Origin: Posidonia oceanica
Taxonomy: Eukaryota; Streptophyta; Magnoliopsida; Alismatales; Posidoniaceae
Reading direction: 5' to 3'
Assembly: GCA_037176725.1 (NCBI GenBank)
Contig: JAZBRS010000049.1
Location: forward strand, 36,758,001-36,822,000
DNA: 64,000 nucleotides
Shown: positions 31,969 to 42,748 of the stretch, piece by piece
Layout of the letters: each line of letters begins with the position of its first letter
Position numbering within the stretch: the stretch's first letter is position 1
The notes under the pieces: generated by a model
Database searches by the model: none
Told to the model about the DNA's origin: nothing
Seen by the model: only the letters and a program-made list of their open reading frames with translations
Translations under genes and position numbers: made by a program

Positions 31969-34900
31969 TGTTGACACCCCATTTTGACAGGCTGAATCAA
32001 TTGGAATCCTTTGGTGACTTCTGGATCCAAATCTAGGTCCATACCTACACATTCCTTTTCATCCTTCTCTCCAAAACAAGCCCAAACTTAACCTAAAATC
32101 ACACCTCTTTCCCAAGCCCAAAAACTACCCAAAAACCATAGGAAAACTCACCATCCCCAACTTAACAAACCCACCAAAAACCTTTAGAAATTTCAAACCA
32201 AAACCACTACCCAAAACCCTAGAAAGCCTAGGTAAAACTACCCTTTTTCAACACCTCAAAACCCTTCCAAACCTTCCCAAATCCAAACCCAAACCCTAGG
32301 TTTAATACTAGAGACCCTAGGCTACACACTTTCCAAATTTCACCACTTTTCTAAACCTCTAACCCCTTCATTTCTTCAAATTATCCTTTTCTCTCTCCTA
32401 GATTATTCTTTTCTCTCTCCTCTCTCTCTCCAGATTATTCTCCTTCTTTTCACTCCCTTCTCTCTCCTCTTCTTGCCTTGCTGTGGGCCCACTTTGTGCA
32501 TCTATCTCTTCTGCATTTTATTTATATTTTTATTTTATTTTTAGCTTACCTCTTGATTTTCTAAAATTTATTTTCTTTCCACTCCTCTCTTTCTTCGTTA
32601 CTCCTTATTTCTTCCTTTTCTTTTCCCTTTTCCCTTTCCTCTCCTTTCTTCCACTAAATCTCTAAAAAACCTTTAAAACCCTTTATAACTCCAAAAACAA
32701 AAGGAAAACAAATCAAAATCCTAAAAAGAAACAATTTAAAACTTAAACAAGCAATTAAAAACATAAACCTAACTAAAACCAACTAAAACTAAAAACCATG
32801 AATGCAATCTAAAAAATGTAAAACAAACAAAAAGAAAATACTATAAAATCAAGAAAAAATGAAAATATAATCAAAACAAACTAAAGGTAAAAACCCTATT
32901 AAAAATAATCAAAAAAAAATCCTAAGAGGAAAGAAAACAATTAAAAATACTAAAACAACTAATTAAGAAGAAAAACTCAACTAAACAAATCTAAAAGAAA
33001 CGATTAGAAAATTTTAAACAACTTAAAAACTTAAAAATAAAAAGGGAAAGAACTTAACAAGGGAAACCTAACTAAAAATATTAAAAGAATTTAACAAACA
33101 AAATCAAATTTAAAAGAAGACTTAAAGAAAACCCTAAAAGACTAAAATCTAAAAACCAAAACTCATCCTAACTAATTAAAAACAACCCATTAAAAAATCC
33201 TAATTAAAAAATCCCAATTTAACAAGGAAAATTTAACAAGAAAAACTTAACTAAAAAACAAAATTAAAAATTTAACAAACATTTAAACAAAATCGAAAAA
33301 CAATTAAAAGAAAACTTAAAATCCTAGTCAAACATTAAAACTTTTCCTAATCCTAATTAACTAATTAAAAACAACCATTAAAAACCTAATCTAAAATCCT
33401 AATTTAAACACAACTACTCTAAAAATATTTCCAAAACTTTTCTATTTTTATTTTTTATTTTATCTTATTTTTCTCCTCCTTCCTCTCCTTCCTTCCCCTT
33501 TCTTCCCTTCTTCCTTTCTTCTTTCTTCCTTTCTTTTTTTATTTTTTTGGTCCGGCCCAGCACCTGGCCCTTCTCCCCCTCCTTCCTTCTTTTCTTTCCT
33601 TCTTTTTTCTTTTTTTCTGCACGCGGCCCGGCCCATGCCTTTCCTCCACCTTCTTCCCTCCTTCTTCTTCTTCTTCTTCCTCAGTTCTCCTCTCCCGCCA
33701 ACCGACTCCCCCTCTTCTTTGAATTCAATCTCTTCCTTCCCTCTCGATCCCATCAGCTCCAGCTCACCCTCCTCCTCTCTCGTCTCTCAGTGGATCTTCC
33801 GAGGGGGCATTTATTGCCCGTCGCCTCGCCGGTCGCTCCTCTCCATTAGCAGCATCCTTGTGCCGGTGGATTTCAAAATCCACAGCCGCACAGCTCCGAA
33901 ACAGCCCTGATAAAGCTTTAGCAATCGCCCCTCCTTCAGCACCTTTTGGCATTCTGAGAGAACACCTTAGCGAGCGTGAGAGCCTCCAGCATTTCCTTCC
34001 TCATCCTTTGCCAGAAAAACCAGCAACTTCCTTCTACTTTCAGCTCCCTTCCAGCCAGCAAAAGCCATCCATTTCCTTACCCAATCCTTCACTCAGAATC
34101 CTCCTCCTTCAGCCTTTTCGTCGTCCAGAAAAAGAGAGAGAGAATCCATGGCTGAAGCCACCCAATTCTCCCCCTCCGCCTTGCAAAATCCAGGCCTCTT
34201 CCTCCTCTTTCATTCCATCCAAACCAAAGCCTCCAACACCCAGCAAACCTCTCCCATTTTGTCCCCCAAATCCATCCAGAACTCCAGCAATCCAGCCCCC
34301 CATTCCACGACCAAAACCACTCAGAAATCACCCCGACACTTCCATTTTCCAACTCAGAACCCAACATCTCTTCCTCCAAAAATTCCCACCTTCTCAGTCC
34401 CTGAAACCTTACCAAAATCCACCCAGCAACTCACCAGAATCCCACCTTCCTAAACCACCCAAGTTTCCCCTCTAACCCTTACCACAGGCCAAGCCCTTCA
34501 CTTCAAACACTTAACTCATTTTCTGCCAGAAAATCAACCCAGCTACCAATCTTCACCTCAGACCTCCACGACCCAATCCAAACATCCCTACACCTTCACC
34601 CAACCTCCAGAAGCTCGCCGGCACCCTCCAATTGATGCAGAGGACAATGAACATCTCCCCCCACCTCAGGCGACCTTGGCTGAACCCAAAATTGCCGATT
34701 CTTCCACCGGTCTTCGGAGCTTCGTTCCAGACGTTCAGCGAGCATCGGAGCAGCGTGTGGAGTCGTTCCAAGCCCTCGCAAGCCATCAACAACGCCTCTA
34801 GCAGCCGAACGAGCCTCGCCGGCATCTACTAAAACAGCCCACGTCGGGGGAAGGATTCGGCCGTTGAATCAGGTACTCCTTTGCACCAGTAGATTAGTTT

Positions 34901-35272
34901 TCTTCTTCTTCAGCTTCCCGGCCCATTAGAATAGGGTTCTGCCGCCTTTTTCGTTGGGTCAATGCCGCCGCTTCTTCTTCTTTTCCAGCGAGCTTCGGAT
35001 CAGACTCAGCGCTCCAGTCACCAAAATGCAGCTCCGATCGTTGCCTGAGGACCGCACGGACTCCAGGAGCACGCCGATGCCTTCGGATCGATCCCTCGTC
35101 GCCATTTTCGTCTGCTCTGCCTCCGAGCAGGTCTGCAGACCTCCGTCCAGCTTTCCGGCCATCTCCAGGCAACGTCACGCCTCTCCGAGCATCGCCCGAC
35201 CTCCGCCCGCCTCCGGAGCAGGTTGCCCGCCGTTCAGCACTTCCCCAGCATCCCTCCTCCGCCCTTCATGGC

Positions 35273-35295
35273 CACTGGTAGCAGCTGCTACAGTG
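35273..35295 (+). other. Hairpin at the end of the GC-rich island, LTR-3
   Basis: CACT-g-GTAGC, loop AGCT, GCTAC-AGTG. LTR-A has CCACT-a-GTAGC/GCTAC-AGTGG at the same place (10169-10194) and LTR-4 a 14-bp stem with different sequence (52024-52065). Confidence 0.55.
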
Positions 35296-35689
35296 ACCAT
35301 GGCTGCTGCGGAATCACTGTGCATTTATTTCTCTTAACTAAGCTAATTTTGCCATGTATTGCATTTCTGGCTTCTGTTTTTATTTTATTGCATTCCAGTT
35401 CTGCCATCGTTTAAGATTCATTTAAGTTTGAATTTAAATCATATGAAATTGCATGAAAAATCTAAAAAACTGTCTAATTGCATGTTAGTCCTCCTACTGT
35501 GCTTCCCTTTTAGATTTATTTTAGTTCAGGCCCTGTATGTTTTTTTAATTGCTTTTCAGTCCTCTACTGTTACAGTTTATCTATTTTTCCTTACATTCAG
35601 CCCAGTTATTTATCTTATTTACATTCTAGTCCATTTACAGTTCATTTAAGTTTCTGCTCTTTATTTTTTAGTCCAGCATCTTTTTGTTA

Positions 35690-36400
35690 TTGCATTTCAG
35701 TCCTTTAGTTGATAATCTCATTTAATGCTCTGATTTTACCTTAGTAAATTGCATTTTAAATCTTGTCTTTTTCTTTGTTTGCCTTTCAGTCCTCTGATCT
35801 GTTAATCAAAGTACTTATTTCTCATCTTTTCTTACTGCATTGCATTTTTCCCCATACATTTTGATTTTTGCACATAGGTCCTTCATTTGCATGCACAGCA
35901 TCCGTTTTTAGCATTTTTTCTTATAAAATTGCATTTTAGACCCTGCATGTTTTAAAATTACACATAGGTCCTCTACATGTTTATAAAACTGATTTAAAAT
36001 GCATATTTTTGTTTACAAAATTGCATTTTAGACCCTGCATATTTAAAAATTGCACATAAGTCCACTGTTTAACTCACAGACCATTTAAAATCACAGTTTT
36101 CCTTATAAAATTGCATTTCAACCCCTGCATGTTTCAAAATTGCATGTTAGTCCTCCACATGATTTCATAACTTATCCAAATGCATGTTTACCTTATTAAA
36201 TTGCATTTTAAACCCTGCATTTTGTAAAATTGCACTCAGACTCCCAAGTTTTCAAAAACCTTGCATATAAGTCCCTAACTTTTCAAAATTCTTGCATTTA
36301 GGTCCCCCACTTTTTCAAAACTTGCATATAGGTTCCTAAGTTTTTTGAAAAGTTATTCTTAGGTCCTTTCTTGCATTCCTGCATGCATTGCACCCATGCA
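35690..36400 (+). repeat. TTGCATTTTAGACCCTGCAT-type repeats in LTR-3
   Basis: Units of about 90 bp starting near 35925, 36015, 36105 and 36193, each pairing a TTGCATTTTA(G/A)ACCCTGCAT segment with an ATTGCACATAGGTCC segment; more diverged units on both sides. Confidence 0.75.
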
Positions 36401-36655
36401 TCTTTGCATTTGTCATTTTTGCACACACTAAAGCATACTTAGCTCCCATTTACATGGGAGGACCTGTTTTGCACACCCCTAGGACCTCCTTTACACTTAG
36501 ATCCACTTTTCTCCCCTGTTCTGGCCCTTCTACTTTGAAGCCAGCTTATCTTCTGATCTGGCCGCCGGATCTTCTCAACCAAGCTACCTGGACAACCCCG
36601 GTGGAGCGCTCTTTCACATGGACCAAGCATTTCTCCGATCAGGCTTCAGATTTCT

Positions 36656-36664
36656 AAGGTAAGT
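36656..36664 (+). promoter_or_regulatory. Candidate 5' splice site in LTR-3
   Basis: AAG|GTAAGT, consensus donor; conserved in position in LTR-A, LTR-B and LTR-4. Possible partner acceptor at 39425-39426 in the leader. Confidence 0.5.
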
Positions 36665-37124
36665 CCTCCTGAACCCCTGCACAGCATACATTTGCACATC
36701 ATTTGCATTGCATGCATTTTTTTTGCTTTCTGTTTCCTCGAGCATATAGATTAGGACCTTCTCTCCTTGTCTTTCAACTCTGTCTCCTCTTTTCGCGTAC
36801 TCTCAGTGCCTTGTGTTGCGTTTCCCTTGGATTCACTACTAATTGCGACTTTCTTCCCCCTTTTCCACGATCCGATCGCATCACGAGCTTTTGGCAGCGT
36901 GCGAGACACATCGTGGTATACTTTGGTGGGAAACAGTCACAAGACAGTGGTGATCCCTCTACTTGCTTCCTTTCCCCTTTGTAGGTCTTCACACCTACAT
37001 TGCGTGGTCTTTAAGCAGTGCTTGTTCTTACACTTGCATCGTTTACCTCTCCTTTGCTACTCTTGCTCTTTTTCCTTGCATCTACATCTGCATGGCTTTC
37101 TCGATGTTTTATCTCACTTGTTTT

Positions 37125-37455
37125 GGCACCGTTTTGCGTGCCCGCTTTGTTTTGGCACCGTTTTACGTTCCCGCTTTGCTTTCTCTCACTGTTTCGTGTG
37201 CCGCTTTTGTTTCTCGCACCGTTTCGCATGCTGCTTCTATTTCTCGCACCGTTTTGCATGCGTGTCTTGTTTTTCGTACTGTTTCGCGTGTCGCTTTTGT
37301 TTCTTGAACTGTTTTGCGTCTTGGCTTTGTTTTCTGCACTGTTTCACGTGCTGCTTTGTTTTCTCGCACCATTTTGCGTGTCGATCTTGTTTTCTTGCAT
37401 CGTTTCACGTGCCACTTCTGTTTCTCGCATCGCTTTGCGTATTTTATGTTGTTTT
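37125..37455 (+). repeat. 30-bp tandem array in LTR-3
   Basis: About 11 copies of TTTTGCGTGCCGCTTTTGTT / TCTCGCACCG-type units. Confidence 0.85.
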
Positions 37456-37743
37456 CTCTTGCATGTCGCCCGCATTGCTTGGTTTTACCGCCGTTTTGCT
37501 TTTCCGCTTGCATTTGCATATAGGGCAGTGATGCTTACTGCCTGGAGTTCTCACGAGCTAGGTTTCGCCCGGTTCGGAACACAGACAGCGTTGCTGAGCG
37601 CTTAGACTGTACATTTACTTCCTTGCATTGCATCCCATCACTTAGAGCACACCTTCGAGCATCCATTCAGGCATTCATTGGCACTTAGGCATTCAAACCT
37701 GCATTTCCTTGTGTATGCGAGCGTAAGCCTAGAAAGACCAATT

Positions 37744-37796
37744 CTCGGGCGTGTCGGGGGTGCCTATCACCTTCCCCGCACGTAACAGGAGTCCTT
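37744..37796 (+). promoter_or_regulatory. Conserved U5-side block, LTR-3
   Basis: CTCGGGCGTGTCGGGGGTGC, then CACCTTCCCC and CGTAACAGGAGTCC; shared with LTR-A, LTR-B and LTR-4. A TGGCGACTCTG word resembling the PBS core occurs about 180 bp further on (37972-37982). Confidence 0.6.
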
Positions 37797-38138
37797 GCCT
37801 AGTCTTTTGGCCTGCAATGACCATATTGCCATTATCCTAGGCATGAGTCGTATCATTTGCATTCATTTGCATTTGTTTTCCTTTGCATTGCATCCTTTGC
37901 TTAGTTTTGCATGTTAATCCACGCATTTCCCTAGTTTTCCTTGTCTCCCGATAATAGACACGGTGGCGACTCTGAATTGTCTTATCTTCTTCTTTTCTTA
38001 TCTTTTCTCCTCTGTTTCAAGTGTTTCGAGTTGAGCCTTCCTCCTCGGACATAGCCGCTTATAGTGAGCCTGATTCTGATCGGTGCACGCGAGCTTTGGT
38101 AGTGTGAATGGACGATCTGAACACCGGGATTACTACAG

Positions 38139-38156
38139 TGGCGACTCTACTGGGGA
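38139..38156 (+). other. Primer binding site, element 3
   Basis: TGGCGACTCTACTGGGGA, one base after the LTR end; two changes from the element 4 sequence that fits tRNA-Arg. Confidence 0.8.
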
Positions 38157-39609
38157 TAGTAGACTTCGGCTTTCATCTTGGCTTTCGCTCGCTTGGGATT
38201 TGCTTTCTTTGTTTGCCTTTGTGCCCTTTGCCTTGCTTTTGCTTGCTTGCTCGCCTGTCTGCTTTGCCCAGCGAAGTCGACAGTGGCGACTCTGCTGGGG
38301 ATGCTAGACTTTGGCTTTCGTTTCTGGCTTTTTGCTCGCTCGCTTTCGCAGTTTCGCTTGCCTTTGTTTGCCTCTTTTGCCTGTTTTGGTTGCTCTTCTG
38401 TGCAAACTCCTAGCGAGTCGCCTCATGGCTACTTTGCTTAGGTTTTGCACCTCCTTTGCCTTGGTTTTTGCTCTGTCTTGCTCTGCTTTGTTTCTGTTGC
38501 TTGTTTACTTACTCATTTCCTTGCTTCTGCTCTTATTTGCTTTACAGTTTACCTGTCTTTATCTTTCTTTATTTTGCTTACTTATTATTGCTTTATTTCC
38601 TACACAATGCATGTCTACATACTTGTTTGGCAACAATACATGCTTTTTGAATGATGAATGCTTCTTTTAGACACTTGCTATGTCACTACACACGCACATG
38701 CCCTGTATATATGCCTTTTGACATGATGAATGCTTTCTCTTCACTATCATGCTCACGAACACCCGCACATGCTATGCACTTGCCTTTTGCTCTGTTGTAT
38801 GTTGTTTGCTTGCCATATTTGGTTGATTTTCTTCCCTTTTGCACATGCCATGCCTACGATAGTAGAGACTATTTGCTCGCCCCGTGGTTAACTAAAAACG
38901 GTAAGTAAAAAGAACTTCTAGGAGCAACTAGAGACTTCAAACAATCCTGCACCCCCTTGGGTTAATAAAATGCACAAGATGAAAAACTTTAAGCATTTGC
39001 ATAAGCATCATATAGGGCATGCATTCTTCTCATCTGCGTCCACCTACTAGTCTGCGAAGGACGGTTCCGACCTCTTGTTCCACCGCTTCTGGTGTGGGCC
39101 GAGTCAGTTGGTCTGTCCCCCCTTGTCCAGGGGTCGTGTTGGTGTAGTGGAGAGTACTGCCCACGCTTTGGTGGGGTCAGGGCCACCAACGCACCATCCT
39201 GTTATTTCCTCAGCTCTGGCTAGGAGTTCGATAGGGAGCCTACTTTTTCTGACCTGAGTCTGTGACCCATACACCTGGGGATACCCGAAGTAGATCACCT
39301 ACTAGGATACACTAGATAGGTGAGGGGGGCATACTAGAAAGCATACACATCATTCATGCCATCTAACTTAACTCATTTGCATCTGTCTTTTAGTTTCTAA
39401 TCCTTGATTGTCTCTGCTTGTGTCAGCAATGATCGGTAAGTGAGTTCCCTTGCTGGAGCTTGAGTACTGTCCCTTTCTGACACCCCTGTTGCGACCTTGT
39501 TTGTGACCATTCCCTTTCTGAGCTATCCGCCTTTGCGACGATAGCTCCTATTAGGAATCGCCCTTTGCATACCCATCGTAGACCTATTCTCACGCGCTCT
39601 AGGTCAGCA
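38157..39609 (+). other. 5' leader of element 3
   Basis: Contains a second PBS (38284-38301), then TTTGC/CTTGC-rich pyrimidine text to about 38900. Near gag: CTAAT branchpoint-like (39397-39401), pyrimidine tract, CAG acceptor ending 39426, CAATGATCG (39427-39435), GTAAGT donor (39436-39441), ATAG acceptor ending 39544. If both introns were removed, the ATG in the 9-nt exon would be in frame with gag. Inference only. Confidence 0.6.
38284..38301 (+). other. Internal second PBS copy, element 3
   Basis: TGGCGACTCTGCTGGGGA, 145 bp after the first PBS, and a better match to the tRNA-Arg type than the first one. The preceding GACAG resembles the LTR end ACTACAG. Confidence 0.75.
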
Positions 39610-41720
39610 ATGGCCCAGTACGTCAGCGAGCCTCTCTTTACTCCTGTTATGGAGGGTGTTTCCGCTTCGGCCCCTCCCGTTGCTCCTTCTGTCCCCTTTG
39701 TTCCTTCTCCGACGCTAGGGTTTCCTCCCCTGATGCCTCTGGTATCTCAGTATGTCCCAGGACAATGGCAAGCTACTCTTCCTCTGGATCCGGTCGTCGA
39801 GTCTATCTTGATGACTGTTACTCGCGTTTTGGAGACGCCATTGCCCCCTCCTTCCCAGGGATACGTCGCCTTTGACATCCCTCCTACCGCTGCTGCGACT
39901 TTTACTGTAGCACCTGTTCCTCTCGGACAGTCTGTGTCTGTGCCATTTGCTTCTCAATCCTCGCCAACACTGCACTTCAGCATTCCCGCTGATGGAACGC
40001 TTGAGGCTCAATACTAGCACCTGATGGGGCTTGCCCAGAGACTGCAGGGCATGGCTCTATCGGTTCGTCCCTCCTGTACTCCTGTCACTCTTGAGGTTCC
40101 TTTGAGGCCAAGTTCCTGCATTTCATGCATTTACCTCTACACCTTTGCCTCGACCATCATCTCAACTGCTCATGTTTCCGACGATGGGGGCCCGTTTACC
40201 GCCTCCTTCTGCACAACACTTAGCATAGCATGCTCCTCTTCCCCTAGTGGTCAGTCCTTTGGGCTGGCTGGAGCCCAGTACCCTACTGGCTCGCTGTCTG
40301 GCACCCCGCCTGTACAGCAACTGGTGCTCCAGCATCCTACCCCTCCCACAGCACAGCATGTCATCTACCCTCCTCCCTTGCATCAGGCCTAGAACCCTGC
40401 ATACATCCCTGCATACACAGTTCCCCAGCACGGATACGCCAGCCATCCCGTTGTTCCACCAGGCGACACTATGGTAGATCTAGAGGAGCACTTAGGTGCA
40501 ACCCATTCGGCGTATGTGCTCACTACCCCTGCCGATCCCTCTCCTATGGTAGCAAATCCAGATCCCATCAACAACTGGATGGACGTCTTAGAGAAGGCAA
40601 TACGACTAGTGCAGGGTACTGAGCACCAGACCTACCAATTTCAGGACCTCTGTTGCTTTCCAGAGGTGGTACTCCCTTTGATGTTCAAAATCCCGGACTT
40701 CGACAAATACAATGGTAGGGGCTGCCCTGTAGCACACCTGAAGGAGTATTGCGGTGATCTCGCTCAGCTTCAGGCTGACGAGAGTTTGCTAATCCGCCTG
40801 TTCCAGAAGAGCTTGACCGGGCCGGCACTCAAGTGGTTCACATCGCTTGATATGTCAGCCATCAAGACTTGGAACAACCTCAGTCAGGCGTTCCTGGAAC
40901 AATACTCCTTCAACCTCGATCTAGTCCCAAAGCGAGCGGACTTGATAGCAACCAAGTAGAATCCCAGCAAGCCATTCGGGGAGTACGTCGGCCGCTGGCG
41001 TGCCCTTGCTTCACAGGTTCGAGATAGACCCTCTGACGAGGAGTCTATTGAGATCGTTATCAAAGGGGCACATCCATCTCTCAGGGCTCTGCTTAGCATT
41101 CAACCAGTCACTACTTTTGCAGCACTTATCTAAGCTGGAGCGCACGTGGAGAGTTCTTTGCGAAGTGGCAACTTCCCGGTTCTCTCTGTGTTCGCTAAGC
41201 AGGCCGCGATCAGCAGTAACAGTGCCAACAGCAACACCTCCAACAACAACAGCGGTAGTAGCAACAACCATCCCAAGAAGAAAGACGCTCCGAAGACCAT
41301 TGTTGCATTCGTCGACTCTCCTACTATGCCTGTTCACTTGCCGTCCTGGCCTGCCCCAGCTCAGATGGTGTATGTTTCTGCACCTAGGAATCCACCCACA
41401 CCACAGATCACTACCACCGCTAGACCGGTCTACCCCGCCGCTTCGGTTCAGCAAGGCTCATACCAGAGGCAAAGAAGGCCACCCACTGAGAAGCGGAAAT
41501 TCGCCCCACTGGTGGAACCACTCACGGCCATCTTGCCAAAGGTTGCATTGCTCCTGAAGTTCCCGGAGGTTCGCCCGCCCCCAAATCCCTTGTCACATTG
41601 GTTTAAGGCGAACCTCTTTTGCAAGTTCCATCGAAGTGTTGGGCATTTGACGGATAATTGCTACTCCCTGCGGAACGTAATTCAGCACTTAATCGAATTG
41701 GGAACGATTGTGATTCACAC
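39610..41720 (+). pseudogene. gag: Gag of element 3, broken
   Basis: ATG at 39610 (MAQYVSE). Pro-rich N-terminus, gag capsid domain at 40560-41140 (LIRLFQKSLTG, ALKWFTSLDM, EQYSFNLDL), Asn/Ser-rich linker, and a CX2HX4HX4C zinc knuckle at about 41622-41665. In-frame TAG stops at 40015, 40390 and 40957 each replace CAG; TAA at about 41131 replaces AGA. A frame disturbance between about 40105 and 40240 is later corrected; another frameshift lies near 41715. Confidence 0.9.
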
Positions 41721-42748
41721 ACGAGGCATCCACTCTAGCACACACACATGCATCTGCTCATTCAGCTGTTCCCCCTCATTCTGGCATTGTCCATCAACCT
41801 CTACCGAAGCACTCTTATCCGGGAGGGGCGGGAATCTCAAGCATTCACTCTGTTTTTCCTTCTAGGCCTACTACATTTGTAATAGACCCCTCTGATCTGA
41901 TCTCTGATATCTCTGAGCCTTTCCCTATTAATCTCTATCTTGCGGCTGTTGCTAGCTCTGAGTCAGGAGTTCACATGATCCGACCGCGTGCCAGGCCGAA
42001 GCGCCCCTCCGCGTCCCCTGCTGTGCTTCCTCAGGCTCAACCCCCTGTACACCTCCTAGCTAGGGCCCAGCCTAGATACCCTGTCCACCTTTTAGGGTGG
42101 CCTTAGCTAGAATCCCCTGTGCACCTTCTAGGCAGACCTCAACCAGCCCCTGCCTTCCCACCCCAACAACCTTACCATTTAGATAGACCTCAATATCCAG
42201 TAGGTTCCCCTGTAACCCCTCCTGTGCTCGCAGCACGTGCTCCTGTGGTTATTGATTTAACCCTGGACACCCATCGCGTCCCTTACAGCTACGCCACAGA
42301 AATGTGTGCGGAAGTAACGCGATCGGGGAGGGTCTACAGACCCCCAGCACCGGCAGTTAGGCCAAACTATCCTAAACCTGCTATGCCCCCACCCTCTAAC
42401 CAACCCATAGCAGATCCGACCTCAAAACTACCTGTAGCAAGCCAAATCCCTGCCCAACCTGTAGCAACCCAATCACCTGTGACTACCCCTCTAGAGCTTG
42501 CCAAAACTACCCCTCTTGTTGCCAAGAAAAACCAACCCAAAGCTGACATAACCTTTCAACTTAAGAAGGTCAAAGCCGACATTTCCATTTGGGACCTAAT
42601 CCACACCTCTGTCGAACACCGCGAGGCTTTTCTTCGCGTGTTCCAAGCCGCCCGTGTGTCCCAATCTATTGAGCCTTCAGCTTTGGAAAGCATGGTAGGG
42701 ATGATTGCGGAGCCCCAGGTCATCTCTTTTACAAGTGATGAGCCTTAA
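41721..42748 (+). pseudogene. Pro/Gln-rich spacer between nucleocapsid and protease, element 3
   Basis: Disordered segment with repeated RPQ/QPQ and VHLL(A/G)RPQ units, then a helical block AEHREAFLRVFQAARVSQ that is conserved in elements 1 and 4 just before protease. TAG at 42104 replaces CAG. A deletion of about 14 bp near 42742 shifts the frame into the protease and makes a TAA at 42746. Confidence 0.8.

Larger units (their letters stand above)
31969..38137 (+). repeat. LTR-3: 5' LTR of element 3 (6169 bp)
   Basis: TGTTGACACC start, GGGATTACTACA end, PBS one base later. Same layout as LTR-A on the opposite strand: CCTAG/CCAAAA text to about 32340; pyrimidine-rich (CTCTCTCC) to 32660; G-depleted tract 32690-33420; polypyrimidine 33440-33690; GC-rich island 33560-35300; hairpin 35273-35295; AT-rich with TTGCATTTTAGACCCTGCAT units 35400-36400; CTCCCAT hairpin 36443-36460; 5' splice site 36656-36664; 30-bp array 37125-37455; conserved block 37744-37796. 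No coding sequence supported. Confidence 0.93.

Noticed and set aside
30956..31987. Ile/Pro/Leu- or Lys/Ser-repeat proteins on both strands of the E_B array
   Set aside because: The 81-bp period keeps frames open on both strands at once; no start or stop logic and no domain.
33858..34475. Pro/Ser-rich ORFs in the GC-rich LTR islands (also 10610-10951, 15679-16173, 51510-51845)
   Set aside because: No equivalent protein in the other LTRs at the same position; GC-rich DNA has few stop codons. I could not support a captured gene.
36767..37531. 254-codon ORF rich in Cys/Phe/Arg (and its relatives at 7928-8497, 26306-27088 and 53762-54220)
   Set aside because: Produced by the 30-bp tandem array: 30 is divisible by three, so one open unit opens the whole array in several frames on both strands. 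Frames are not consistent between copies.
38157..39609. An Ogre-type extra ORF upstream of gag
   Set aside because: Ogre elements have such an ORF, but the leaders here have only short, non-corresponding frames.
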